Assembly: GCF_004342985.1 (NCBI RefSeq) | Contig: NZ_SMBO01000018.1 | Coordinates: 1 to 38,735, forward strand | Length of the DNA stretch: 38,735 nt | Source: Novosphingobium sp. PhB57 | Lineage (GTDB): Bacteria > Pseudomonadota > Alphaproteobacteria > Sphingomonadales > Sphingomonadaceae | Direction of reading: 5' to 3' | Shown: positions 7,490 through 16,334 of the stretch, one piece after another | How the letters are laid out: every line of letters starts with the position of its first letter | Numbering within the stretch: position 1 is the stretch's first letter | Notes under the pieces: model-generated | Databases searched by the model: none | Told to the model about the DNA's origin: nothing | The model's input: the letters and a program-made list of their open reading frames with translations, nothing else | Translations under genes and position numbers: made by a program

Positions 7490-7504
7490 CTGAACACGGG
7501 CCGC

Positions 7505-7530
7505 GGTCGGCCAGCACGCCGGCCGCGACC
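7505..7530 (+). terminator. GC-rich hairpin between A1 and B, possible attenuator
   Basis: GGTCG...CGACC and GCC...GGC pair into an interrupted stem with a loop near 7513-7520. There is no U-tract. Such a structure between a precursor gene and its enzymes would allow more precursor than enzyme; this is an inference. Confidence 0.4.
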
Positions 7531-7566
7531 TGCCCGCCATTCGGGGAGCATCGTCGGGAGACCGCC

Positions 7567-8232
7567 ATGGGTTATGCTTTACGACGCGATCTCACATATT
7601 GCGAGGTCAGCGACAGGCTGGTCTTTCTGGATCTGGCAGCGGATCGGTACTTCTGCCTTTCGCCGGGACTTGAAGCGGGATTCAGGGCAATTGCCGCGGG
7701 CTATGCGGACACATCGCCGACCGAGGAAACGCGGGCGCTTCTGCTTGCCGGCCTGATATCCGAAACGCCGGCGCCCACCGATGCGCGGCCGTGCGCCTCT
7801 CCAAATCCGGTCCACCGCAGCCTTCTCGATGCCCCTACAGGGACAGCCCGGCCGCTGACGATCGGGCTTCTGACAGGCGGCATTGCGTTTGCCCGCATGG
7901 CCCTGCGGATCGGGCGATTTCACCAAACGATCCTGCGCCTTTCGCAGCGCAAGGCCGCCATCGGCCGAGGGCGCGATTTCGATCCGCTGGCGATGCGGGA
8001 GCTTGCAACCCAGTTCGAATGGACCGCGCGGCTGACGCAGGCGCACGATCGATGCCTGCCGCGCTCTCTTGCCCTCGCCCATCACGCGGTAACGCGCGGC
8101 TGGCCGGTAGATCTGGTAATCGGCGTTCAACTGCGCCCTTTCGCTGCACACTGCTGGGTCCAGGCCGGTTTCGACTTGCTGAACGATCGCATTGACGCGG
8201 TTCGTCCTTTCACGCCGATCCTCATCGTATGA
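7567..8232 (+). CDS. Lasso peptide maturation protein B (RRE + transglutaminase-like protease)
   Basis: The protein has 221 residues. Residues about 1-70 form a PqqD-like leader-recognition domain (YCEVSDRLVFLDLAADRYFCLSPG). The rest is the B2-type cysteine protease domain with a visible triad: Cys163 in HDRCLPRSLAL, His195 in FAAHCWVQ and Asp207 in LLND. Family knowledge: it binds the leader and cuts it off before the core Gly. The fused form is normal for proteobacterial clusters. Its stop overlaps the start of the cyclase gene by four bases. Alternative identities are unlikely given both neighbours. Confidence 0.93.
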   Translation: MGYALRRDLTYCEVSDRLVFLDLAADRYFCLSPGLEAGFRAIAAGYADTSPTEETRALLLAGLISETPAPTDARPCASPNPVHRSLLDAPTGTARPLTIGLLTGGIAFARMALRIGRFHQTILRLSQRKAAIGRGRDFDPLAMRELATQFEWTARLTQAHDRCLPRSLALAHHAVTRGWPVDLVIGVQLRPFAAHCWVQAGFDLLNDRIDAVRPFTPILIV

Positions 8233-10010
8233 TGCTGACCTCCCCGCATCTTGGTGCCAGGCACGTGCTGCCCGGTCCCCGCTACATCGGATTGCTGCGA
8301 CCGTCCCCTGAAACCCATTCCATGCTCGCTGCCGGTTTCACAGCGCGAGCCAGCGCAACGCCCGACTGGACCATCGCGCTGGAGACAGGTTCGCTGGCGG
8401 TTGCCGCCAGCTGGGACGCGGCAATTTCCCTGGGTGCGCACGGCATCGTCATCGGCGAAATCTTCCGCAAGGCCGATGGTTCACGGGTCACGCACTTTTC
8501 GCCCGATGAAATCGAGCGCATCCACGCCAGCGACCTTGGAGAATTGACCGACCAGTATTGGGGGCCGTACATCGCGGTCTTGCACGATCCCGATCGGAAT
8601 GAAACCCGGGTCCTGCGCGCCCCGCTCGGCGATCTTCCCTGCCTTCTCGTGCCCGTGGGCGAGGCCGTCGCCTTCGCTAGTGACATCGATCTGCTGTGCG
8701 ATTTCGGGCTCTACGACCCGGCAGTGGATTGGAGTGAACTCGCCCTGCACCTTGCCCGCATGGACCGGGTCACCGCGCAAACGTGCCTCTGGAACGTCCG
8801 AGAGCTGCGGGGCGGGACGACGGAGGTGATTGGCCGAGCCGGCGTTCGCACCTTGGCGCAATGGTCTGCAAGCAAGGCGATCGGCCGGCAGCGCGCCGAC
8901 ACGGCCGAGGCAGCGGCAGCGCTGGTTTCCGAAGCGGCGCGAATGAGCGTCGCCTCAAGGGCCGCTCGGCTGCATCGCGCCGTGGTAATGCTGTCCGGCG
9001 GGGTCGATTCCTCGATCGTGGCGGCAGCGCTTGTCGAAGCGGGCATCCGCGTCGATGCACTGACGCTGGTGACCCGCGACGCGCGCGGGGACGAGCGGGA
9101 CTATGCCCGCGCGGTCTGCGAGCACCTCGGCATTGCATTGCACGAAAGGCTGCGCGAGGTCGACGAGATCGACATCATGTGGAGCAGCGCTGCCGGCCTC
9201 CCTCGCCCGGCGGGCCGGGTCATGTGGCAGGAATCAATACGTCATTCGCGGGACCTTGCCCGCGCCATTCAGGCCGGTGCGATCTTCAATGGCGGCGGCG
9301 GGGATCAGGTGTTCTGCTCGCTCCACTCCTCCAATCCAGTGGCCGATGCCATGAGAGCCTTCGGCCCCGGCCGGGCCGCCTGGAAGATGGCGCATATCAT
9401 GAGCGGGATCACCCAGGTTTCGATGGGCAGAATACTGCGGGACGCAGTGCAGCGCGCGTGGTTTGGAAAGCGCACAGCAGGTCCCACCTTCGACACGAGC
9501 CTTCTCGCCTGCCGCTTCGAGGATTTCGAGATCGCCTCATCCGAACCGCAACGTGGCGGCATCCTTCCCGGGCAGGCTGCTCACTGCCGGCTGATCGCTG
9601 CCGGGCAGAGCTATGTCGAGACGCTCGATCCCCGATCTGCCCCGCCGATCGTCGCACCACTCCTCTCCCAGCCGCTGGTCGAAGCCTGTCTGAACATTCC
9701 AAGCTGGTTATGGTTTGAGGAGGGAATGAACCGCCATGCAGCGCGTCGTGCTTTTGCACCGGATCTTCCGGAGAGCGTGATTTTCCGGCATTCGAAAGGC
9801 TCGCCGGACAGCTTCACTGCCGAGATCTTCGAGACCTGGCGCCCGCAAATCAGGGAGCTGCTTGCTGACGGCGAACTCGCCCGGCAGCGCATCATCGATC
9901 GCACTGCAGTCCTCGATGTGCTCGACGATCCGCGCCCTCCCCGCGACAATCGCTTCCGGAGAGTCCTGCAATTCGCCGAAGCCGAGGCCTGGGCCGCAAG
10001 CTGGACATAA
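8229..10010 (+). CDS. Lasso cyclase C (asparagine-synthetase-like)
   Basis: The protein has 593 residues. The N-terminal part resembles the glutaminase-type domain of AsnB but lacks the catalytic Cys2 (it begins MMLTSPH), as in lasso cyclases. The ATP-pyrophosphatase loop SGGVDSS lies at residues 256-262, and IFNGGGGDQVFCS at about 354-366 is the second typical motif. Family knowledge: it adenylates the ring Asp/Glu side chain and forms the macrolactam with the Gly1 amine around the threaded tail. It is coupled to B by an ATGA overlap. The 231 bases after it carry the A2 promoter. Confidence 0.93.
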   Translation: MMLTSPHLGARHVLPGPRYIGLLRPSPETHSMLAAGFTARASATPDWTIALETGSLAVAASWDAAISLGAHGIVIGEIFRKADGSRVTHFSPDEIERIHASDLGELTDQYWGPYIAVLHDPDRNETRVLRAPLGDLPCLLVPVGEAVAFASDIDLLCDFGLYDPAVDWSELALHLARMDRVTAQTCLWNVRELRGGTTEVIGRAGVRTLAQWSASKAIGRQRADTAEAAAALVSEAARMSVASRAARLHRAVVMLSGGVDSSIVAAALVEAGIRVDALTLVTRDARGDERDYARAVCEHLGIALHERLREVDEIDIMWSSAAGLPRPAGRVMWQESIRHSRDLARAIQAGAIFNGGGGDQVFCSLHSSNPVADAMRAFGPGRAAWKMAHIMSGITQVSMGRILRDAVQRAWFGKRTAGPTFDTSLLACRFEDFEIASSEPQRGGILPGQAAHCRLIAAGQSYVETLDPRSAPPIVAPLLSQPLVEACLNIPSWLWFEEGMNRHAARRAFAPDLPESVIFRHSKGSPDSFTAEIFETWRPQIRELLADGELARQRIIDRTAVLDVLDDPRPPRDNRFRRVLQFAEAEAWAASWT

Positions 10011-10134
10011 GCTTCCCCGATAGTCACTCCCGCGTTTTTCCGATTGGCGCGTGATTTCGCGGCGCGATGGACCGGGTGTGGACACGGGTTCTTCGCGCAC
10101 CGGTAACGGCGGCGGGAATGGCCGAAAAAGGCCG

Positions 10135-10196
10135 AATTTGATATTCGCCATATCGGATCGCTATCTATTTCGGATATCGCCCCTCTCCCCATAGCC
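10135..10196 (+). promoter_or_regulatory. Promoter/operator of lasso precursor A2
   Basis: The block copies the A1 promoter without gaps: GATAT-TCGCC-ATATC palindrome core (10140-10154), TTGATA (10138-10143), an 18-base spacer, TATCTA (10162-10167), then TTTCGGATA and CCATAGCC. The distance to the start codon is identical to A1. The outer palindrome arms are degenerate here, so regulator affinity may differ between the two promoters. Confidence 0.65.
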
Positions 10197-10241
10197 TCGA
10201 GATTGCTGCGGCTCCTGGCAGCGCATTCGAGGAGTACGACA

Positions 10242-10373
10242 ATGGCACGTGAGAACGAAGCGTCCGACGACCTCATCGAACTCGGCGCAGCGAGCACGGA
10301 CACTCAGGGCGGAGGGCCGATGCCGATCGACGAAGCGCTGGGCTGGCCGATAGCCGGTCTCGACAACGACTGA
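10242..10373 (+). CDS. Lasso peptide precursor A2 (43 aa)
   Basis: The leader is 22 residues and ends IELGAASTDTQ, again with Thr at -2. The predicted 21-residue core starts GGGPMPIDE and continues ALGWPIAGLDND. Asp8 and Glu9 are the ring candidates, the same layout as A1. The tail contains Trp and Ile, bulky residues that could act as plugs, where A1 has Val-Phe. A GGAG precedes the ATG. It is placed after the cyclase gene under its own promoter, which fits a duplicated precursor unit. Confidence 0.92.
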   Translation: MARENEASDDLIELGAASTDTQGGGPMPIDEALGWPIAGLDND

Positions 10374-10379
10374 ATGCGA

Positions 10380-10410
10380 ACCGCGGCCGTCTCCTGGGGA
10401 CGACCGCGGT
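10380..10410. terminator. Hairpin between A2 and the convergent isopeptidase gene
   Basis: ACCGCGG (10380-10386) pairs with CCGCGGT (10404-10410), and CGTC (10388-10391) with GACG (10399-10402), with one mismatch and a 7-base loop. It begins seven bases after the A2 stop and ends 14 bases before the convergent gene, so it may terminate both. Confidence 0.55.
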
Positions 10411-10424
10411 CCGTCGTACTGCGA

Positions 10425-12662
10425 TCAGGGACGGGACCGCAGACGATCTCTCATCGCTTCCCAGCGCTTGTACTGAGGCTGCTTTGCCGGATCGGGATCC
10501 TCCTTGTCCTGGAGCCAGAATTGGAACCAATCGAGATTGCGCGCGTAGACGGCGGCACGGTGCGCGGGCTGCCATTTCCGGTGATGATCGCCGGGGAAGA
10601 CGAACATCTCGACCGGTTGACCCGCTGACCTCAGAACAGTGAACGTGTTAAGCCCGGCCACGTATTCATCTTCGGCAAGCTGCATGAGCAGAGGCCGGTT
10701 CATCCTCCCGGCATTAAGCGCCAGCGAATAGGGCTTCCAGAATTCAAGGTTACCCCCCGGACCTGCATAGCCCATCGCCTCGAACTGCCTTTGAACGGCC
10801 GGGCCGTTGTAGATCAGCGCGTTCTCGTCGACACAGCAGGTGCTGATCGAGGCCACCTTGAACAGATTGGAATTGATGAGCGCAAAGCGTACCGCCGACG
10901 ATCCATCGCTTAGCCCGGTGATGCCGAGGCGCTGCGGATCGGCGAAGCCGCGATCGATGGCGGCCTTTACCCCGACTTCGATCGCCGACTGCATGCTTTT
11001 TCGCTCCGCCCAGTCCTTATGAAAAACCGAAAGCATCTGGTCCGGCGTCTTGACCTCCGGGTGCAGAGACACGACCGGAGCCGGGCGTTCGATGCTCAGG
11101 ACCGCGATGCCCTTCGCCGCCAGCGCATGGATGGGATACTCGTCGCCGGTCCCGCCGCGCAGGAAACCGTTGCTGTTATACTGGACGACAACCAGTGGCA
11201 GACGCGTGCCTTTTCGGTAGTCCGGCGGCAGGACCAGATCGCCCCGGACTTCGAGGCCCAGGTTGTTGCGCCAGTAGAGCCGCTCGACTTTGCCAAGCGA
11301 TATCTTCGCAAACTCGGGATTGGGATCGAACACATCGGAAACCTTCCCCGTCTGCATGTCGATCAACGTAACCCGCCTGGGCGTAGTAGCATTCTCGCGC
11401 GAACACAGCAGGCGGGACTGGAAAGCCGTGCATCCGAGAAACACGTCTGCGGACGTCCAGAGCCGTACGGGTGCTGACCCAGCCTTTCCCGCCCAATGAT
11501 AGAACGCGGTCGTCCCCTTGTCCCAGCCTTCTCGTCGCAGGAATACCAGGCCCTCGCCGCCAGGTAGCCACCAGACACCGCTTAGCCCGCCCCTGCACGC
11601 CGGCTGCGAACATGCGACCGGCGGTGCAGCGTCCTTATCTGGTCCGGCAGAGGTCACCTTGAGCGCGTTCGGGCCATAGGGGTTTTCGGCCGTGTGGGCG
11701 ATCGAGGCCGAGCGACCATCGGCGGAAACGGAACTCACGCCATGATCGACAGCATCAAGCATGCCGACAAGACTTTGCTCGTCGGCATCGCCTTGCCGCA
11801 TGTCGCTGCCATCGCTTGCAATGGAGAGCGTTTTCAGCGGCTGAAGCGAAACGAACGGGGCCAGGCGCGCGGAAGGCCAGAACCTGCCATCGTAAAGCCA
11901 GCCGGATCGCCCTTCTTGTGCAAGCGCCCGTTCCGCCCCTGCGGTTCCGGCACGGACCTGGTAGATCACCCGCTTGCCATCCTTGCTCCACGCAAGCGCT
12001 TCCACGTCGGCCTCCGAATGCGTGATCGCGTGCGCGCCGCGCCCATCCGCCCGTGCGACCCAGAGCTGCACCTTGCCGCTGTCACGGTCGTCGTCGCGCC
12101 GAAGGTAGGCGATCGACGATCCGCCCGGAGACCACCTCGGCGTGGAAACAGCAGGAAAGCCGTTCTCGATCCGCTTGTCATAGGCACCTACCGTGTCCGT
12201 GATGTAGTCGCCGCCTCGATCGACGATCCGTGGCAGCGTCGTGGTCAGCCCCTTTGCCCTGCCCTGCCCGCTTCCGCCGGCCGGAGGCAATGTCACGACC
12301 ACAAGCGCCCGGCAGTACCGATTGCTCTGCGGATCTGCCCGACTGAGTACGAACGCGGCCTCCGATCCGTCCGGCGAAACTGCGAACGGCGCGGGCATGT
12401 TGGTCACGGAACCGTCGGCCGAGCCGAAATCACGCAGCCGCACGAGATCGTCGGCAGTGACTGCGAGAAGACCTCCCTTGGTCCTCCCGCGCGCAGAACT
12501 CGCAGTGCCGCTTTTGCCGGTTCGCTCATTGGGGTGGAACGCCGGCAACAGGTCGTCGCATTGTGCGCGAGAAACCGTAGGAATCAGCATCGTGCCGGCA
12601 AGAAGCGCGGCAGCAAGTCCGGCGGATCGCCGGTACTTGCTTTTGCCATGGAAGGTTACCAC
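10425..12662 (-). CDS. Lasso peptide isopeptidase (S9 prolyl-oligopeptidase-like, AtxE type)
   Basis: The protein has 745 residues from a GTG that overlaps the TonB receptor stop by seven bases. An N-terminal signal peptide (RRSAGLAAALLAGTMLIP then TVSRAQ) directs it to the periplasm. Beta-propeller-like repeats (AVSPDGSEAAFV, WSPGGSSIAYLRRDD, WSKDGKRVIYQ) precede an alpha/beta hydrolase domain with Ser585 (GITGLSDGSS), Asp665 (LAEDEYVAG) and His693/His694 (FPGDHHRKW). Family knowledge: AtxE enzymes cut the isopeptide bond and linearise lasso peptides. Its position next to precursor A2 and behind the receptor supports that role over a general oligopeptidase. Confidence 0.9.
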   Translation of the reverse strand: MVTFHGKSKYRRSAGLAAALLAGTMLIPTVSRAQCDDLLPAFHPNERTGKSGTASSARGRTKGGLLAVTADDLVRLRDFGSADGSVTNMPAPFAVSPDGSEAAFVLSRADPQSNRYCRALVVVTLPPAGGSGQGRAKGLTTTLPRIVDRGGDYITDTVGAYDKRIENGFPAVSTPRWSPGGSSIAYLRRDDDRDSGKVQLWVARADGRGAHAITHSEADVEALAWSKDGKRVIYQVRAGTAGAERALAQEGRSGWLYDGRFWPSARLAPFVSLQPLKTLSIASDGSDMRQGDADEQSLVGMLDAVDHGVSSVSADGRSASIAHTAENPYGPNALKVTSAGPDKDAAPPVACSQPACRGGLSGVWWLPGGEGLVFLRREGWDKGTTAFYHWAGKAGSAPVRLWTSADVFLGCTAFQSRLLCSRENATTPRRVTLIDMQTGKVSDVFDPNPEFAKISLGKVERLYWRNNLGLEVRGDLVLPPDYRKGTRLPLVVVQYNSNGFLRGGTGDEYPIHALAAKGIAVLSIERPAPVVSLHPEVKTPDQMLSVFHKDWAERKSMQSAIEVGVKAAIDRGFADPQRLGITGLSDGSSAVRFALINSNLFKVASISTCCVDENALIYNGPAVQRQFEAMGYAGPGGNLEFWKPYSLALNAGRMNRPLLMQLAEDEYVAGLNTFTVLRSAGQPVEMFVFPGDHHRKWQPAHRAAVYARNLDWFQFWLQDKEDPDPAKQPQYKRWEAMRDRLRSRP

Positions 12663-15235
12663 GCCTTGGTCACCCCGATCCCGATGTAGCGACCGATTCC
12701 TGAGTAATTGGTCGTATCGTAGGAGGTGTCGGAAATGCTCGTTGTCGCGATGGTCTGCGGCTCGTCATTGAGCAAATTCTGGACTGTCAGACTGAGTGCA
12801 AGGCCGCGCAGCGGGCCATGCGCCTGCTGGAAGGCGTAGCGCGCCGTGAGATCCACGGTCGTCTGGCCGCTGATCTCGACCGGGCTCGTCGTACGCTGAT
12901 CCTCGACCCCGCCGATCCGGCTCACGGTCGCATTCAGCGAGAAGCCGTCGAGGTTCCAGGTCGCGCTTGCCCGGCCGCGCCAATGCGGCGGATTGAAAAG
13001 CGTGCCCGCAAGCTGCGTCGGTGCGGCGCCTGTGATCAGCGTTTGCGTGCTCTTTAGGTAGCTTGCATTCAGCAAGAGAACGAGCGAGCCCGCAGCATCG
13101 CCAAGGTCGCGGTGATAGTCTGCCAGGAAATCGATGCCGTGGATGCGCTGGTTGCCCGCGTTCACGCTGGTGGTGTCGGCGATGGCGACCACGCTCGACG
13201 CGTCGAAGGGAGCGCCGGTGTTGTTGTAGAGCGCGGCAGAATTGGCGACCACGCTTTCGACGGTCGCGGCGCTCGGGTTCCACTCGACATAGGGCGCATA
13301 GAGCGCGTTGCTCAGCGCCTGCGTGAAATAGGTGATGGGCGTGACGATGCGATCGCTGTACCGCGTCGAGAAATAGCCGACCTGAAGTCCGAGCCCCGGG
13401 ATCTGGTGCGGGTGGTATTCGAGCGTCGCGGTCCAGCTGGTCGCGCGCTCCGGCTTGAGGTCCGGATTTCCGCCGGTCAGCATGATCGTCCTGCCGCTCG
13501 TTCCCCCCAGCGAGGTGGAATTGTAGTAGAGCGCCGACTGCACGGCATACTGTTGGTACAGCGTCGGCGCGCGGAAGGACTTGCCCCAATTGGCTTTGAA
13601 TGCGAGATCGTGGATGGGTGCGAAGATCGCGCCGATTTTCGGCGTCACGACGTCGTCGATGCCTGGATAATGCTCGAAGCGGAGAGCCCCGCTAAAGCTC
13701 AAGCGGTCGATCAACCCGATCTCTTGCTCCGACGAAATGACCGGCAAGCTGAGTTCGCCGTAGGCGTAATAGCTGTCCTGAGAATGCTTGACGGTGTTGA
13801 TGTTGCCCTTGCCGCGATCGATGAAGAGCAGGTTGTCGCGGTAGCCCAAGCCCATCGCGATCTTGGCCGGACCGCCCGGGAGTGCGAACAGCGAACCGTC
13901 GGCGGATAGCTCGATGGATTTACCGGTGTTGCAATAGCAGTACCAGCCGGCGCTCGTTGTAGTCGTACCGGTGTAATTCCAGCTCCATGCCCGGACGTTC
14001 TCGGTGCCGTAGACACCCGAGAGCGCCAGCCGCCACCCTCCTTCCAGATCCAGGGTCAGCGAGGGAGCAATCGCGAACGACTTGCTGCGGGTGACCTTCT
14101 CGTTACGGCTTATGGAAAGATCGCCGGCCGTGTTCATCGGTATGACGAGCAGGCTGTCGCGATTGTTGAAAAGGCCGTCGACCGCGAAGGTGAGGTTATT
14201 GGTGAGGTCCTGATGGGCAGCACCAGCAAAGGCGTTGCGCTTCATCGGCGGGATCAGCGTATTGCCCGGTCGCGAGGAAGCGAAACTGCGATCGTCCGAG
14301 AGGACAATGGTATTGCGCGCGAATTCGTAGGATCCGACAAATCCGCCGGAATCCCAGCGCTTGCCAGCCGTCAAGCCATATTGCTGACGGAAATCGCCGC
14401 CCTCGGTGGACGTCCCGAGATTGGCCGCGGCAAGAATGCCCTCGTAATCCCGCCGAAGGATGACGTTGGCGACGCCGGCAACAGCATCGGAACCATATAG
14501 CGCGGAGGCGCCGTCTGCGACGATTTCAATGCGATCGACCATCGCCATCGGCAGCGCCGAAATGTCGACGCCCTGGCGCGAACCATTGTAGGCGAGCCGG
14601 TGACCATTGATGAGCGTCAGCGTGGCATCGCTGCCCAGGCCGCGCAGGTTGACCGTCGATGCGCCGCCAACGTCGACGCCGCTGGCCGCCGGGACGTTGG
14701 AGCCGAGACCCGGGTTTTGCCCCCCGCCGAACGACTGGGGAATGCTGCGCACGACGTCGGCAAGTTCGGTCTTGCCCTCATCCTTCATCTGCTCGCTGCC
14801 AACCGCGATCACCGGCGAGGTCACCGGCGCGCCGCGGATGCGGCTGCCGGTCACGGTAATGGCGGAGCCCCCTACCTGTCTGTCATTGTCATCGGCTGCC
14901 GGTTCGTCGCTACCCCGCTGCCGGACCACAAACCCGCCCTGCACGGGCTCTGCAATCAGGTCGGACCCGGCCAGCAGACGGCGAAGAGCATCTTCGAGCG
15001 TATAAGTGCCCCGCAGAGCGGGAGCGCGCCTTTCGGCAACGCTCCCGTCATCCGCAAGGACCGTACGGCCCGAGAGCAGCGCTAAAGCCCTTAGCGATTC
15101 TGCCAGGCGCTGCTCTGGAAGATCGATGGATAGTTGCGCAGTTTGCTGCGCGTTTGCGACCGAAGGGCTTGGCACGAAAGCGATGAGCGACGTCGAAACC
15201 AGCCAGAACGTGGCTGAGCAGGCACTTTTTTTCAT
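12656..15235 (-). CDS. TonB-dependent transducer with STN signalling domain
   Basis: The protein has 859 residues. A signal peptide ends near VANAQQ. An STN/secretin-like domain (about 30-107) contains LPEQRLAESLRALALLSGRT and YTLEDALRRLLAGSDL. The plug contains VNLRGLGSDATLTLINGHRL and IEIVADGASALYGSDAVAGV. The barrel ends in a C-terminal Trp (GVTKAW), as outer-membrane proteins do. The STN domain shows that it signals to FecR as well as importing a ligand. Its place in this locus suggests that the ligand is the lasso peptide or a complex of it; the sequence alone does not prove that. The start lies behind GGGGGGAAAC. Confidence 0.92.
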   Translation of the reverse strand: MKKSACSATFWLVSTSLIAFVPSPSVANAQQTAQLSIDLPEQRLAESLRALALLSGRTVLADDGSVAERRAPALRGTYTLEDALRRLLAGSDLIAEPVQGGFVVRQRGSDEPAADDNDRQVGGSAITVTGSRIRGAPVTSPVIAVGSEQMKDEGKTELADVVRSIPQSFGGGQNPGLGSNVPAASGVDVGGASTVNLRGLGSDATLTLINGHRLAYNGSRQGVDISALPMAMVDRIEIVADGASALYGSDAVAGVANVILRRDYEGILAAANLGTSTEGGDFRQQYGLTAGKRWDSGGFVGSYEFARNTIVLSDDRSFASSRPGNTLIPPMKRNAFAGAAHQDLTNNLTFAVDGLFNNRDSLLVIPMNTAGDLSISRNEKVTRSKSFAIAPSLTLDLEGGWRLALSGVYGTENVRAWSWNYTGTTTTSAGWYCYCNTGKSIELSADGSLFALPGGPAKIAMGLGYRDNLLFIDRGKGNINTVKHSQDSYYAYGELSLPVISSEQEIGLIDRLSFSGALRFEHYPGIDDVVTPKIGAIFAPIHDLAFKANWGKSFRAPTLYQQYAVQSALYYNSTSLGGTSGRTIMLTGGNPDLKPERATSWTATLEYHPHQIPGLGLQVGYFSTRYSDRIVTPITYFTQALSNALYAPYVEWNPSAATVESVVANSAALYNNTGAPFDASSVVAIADTTSVNAGNQRIHGIDFLADYHRDLGDAAGSLVLLLNASYLKSTQTLITGAAPTQLAGTLFNPPHWRGRASATWNLDGFSLNATVSRIGGVEDQRTTSPVEISGQTTVDLTARYAFQQAHGPLRGLALSLTVQNLLNDEPQTIATTSISDTSYDTTNYSGIGRYIGIGVTKAW

Positions 15236-15290
15236 TTTTTTGTTTCCCCCCTGAGCCGAAAACTGGCCGGTTAATGGGGGGAACGGAGGG

Positions 15291-15316
15291 AGACGAATCT
15301 GCCCCCCAACTTTTTC
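15291..15316 (-). promoter_or_regulatory. Candidate FecI-type (ECF) promoter for the receptor-isopeptidase operon
   Basis: On the minus strand GAAAAA (15311-15316) and CGTCT (15291-15295) are separated by 15 bases and lie 56 bases before the receptor start. CGTC-type -10 boxes and an A-rich GAA -35 box are usual for ECF sigma factors. This suggests control by the adjacent FecI; based on pattern only. Confidence 0.45.
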
Positions 15317-15353
15317 AATCCAAATTGTTCAGGGTCGGGAGCGCAGCAAGGTA

Positions 15354-16334
15354 TCAGCGCGCGGAGAGCACGATCTCGGCCGGTTTCGGCCGCAGGATTT
15401 TCAGGTCCAGCATTCTGGCAACCGCCTGCGCAAAAGCATTGGGATCGTTCGCCCGAAAAGCGCCGGAGATCTTGCGCGACGCCAGGGCTGGATCGCCCAG
15501 ATGAACGGTCGTCCGGTTGTACCGGTTGATAGCCGCGACGGCATCGCCGAGCCTGGAGCCGTCCAGCGCCAGCATTCCCGACACCCATTCGAGATCGGAT
15601 CGCGCTACGGGGAACGGATCCGCACGAAGACCGATCTCCACTTGCGCGCCCGCGTCGATCCGCTTGGGCGCCCCGGTTTCCGGGTCCGCTGATGTCAGCT
15701 CGACCGGGAAACGCGGTGCGGCGATCCGCATCCCAGTGCCGGCAATGTATGCATCAAACGTCTCACCGTTCACCGTCGCGCTGCGCTTGCCAGCCGTCAC
15801 GGTAAAGGCGCCGGCGCCCACCGTATTCTCGATGCGGACGCGTCCTTTAGCGATCTCGAGCTGACGACTGCCGCCCGACACGACAACTTCAACCCGTGAG
15901 TTGGTATCGAGCGTGATCGCGCTGCCGTCGGCCAGGCGAAAGGTCTGGATCTGGCCGATCCGCGTTTCGTAGGCCGCTGCCTGTGCCGGCGTGACGAGAC
16001 CAGGAAATGCGTCCTTGCCGACGATCCATGCGGTCGACAATCCTGCCAGCACGACGGCCGCTGCACTGGCCAGGGCCACATGTGTGCTTCTGCGCTCTAA
16101 GAAAGGCGCGCGCATCAAGTTGCCGTCAAAACCGCCGTAACCTTCGGGAATCACGTTTGTCTCGCGCCAGACCCGCAGGGCTTCATCGAAAGCCTCGCGG
16201 TTGCGCGGATCGGCGACCAGCCATTCTTCCAGTTTCGGCTCAAGCCCCGGCTCACCCGCGACACGGCGATTGAGCCACCTCGACGCGGTCCGATAGGATT
16301 CGCGGGAGGGCGACGGTTCATGGCTCTCAGTCAC
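15354..16334 (-). CDS. fecR: FecR-family anti-sigma / signal-transfer protein
   Basis: The protein has 326 residues from a GTG at 16334 that overlaps the fecI stop by eight bases. The N-terminal cytoplasmic part (ASRWLNRRVAGEPGLEPKLE, then WLVADPRNREAFDEALRVW) is the DUF4880-type sigma-binding domain. A membrane segment follows (VALASAAAVVLAGLSTAWIV, about 86-106). Then comes the periplasmic FecR domain (IQTFRLADGSAITLDTNSRV) and a C-terminal STN-like region. A longer in-frame reading to 16733 lies inside fecI and is rejected. Family knowledge: FecR relays the loaded state of the transducer to FecI. Confidence 0.9.
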   Translation of the reverse strand: MTESHEPSPSRESYRTASRWLNRRVAGEPGLEPKLEEWLVADPRNREAFDEALRVWRETNVIPEGYGGFDGNLMRAPFLERRSTHVALASAAAVVLAGLSTAWIVGKDAFPGLVTPAQAAAYETRIGQIQTFRLADGSAITLDTNSRVEVVVSGGSRQLEIAKGRVRIENTVGAGAFTVTAGKRSATVNGETFDAYIAGTGMRIAAPRFPVELTSADPETGAPKRIDAGAQVEIGLRADPFPVARSDLEWVSGMLALDGSRLGDAVAAINRYNRTTVHLGDPALASRKISGAFRANDPNAFAQAVARMLDLKILRPKPAEIVLSAR

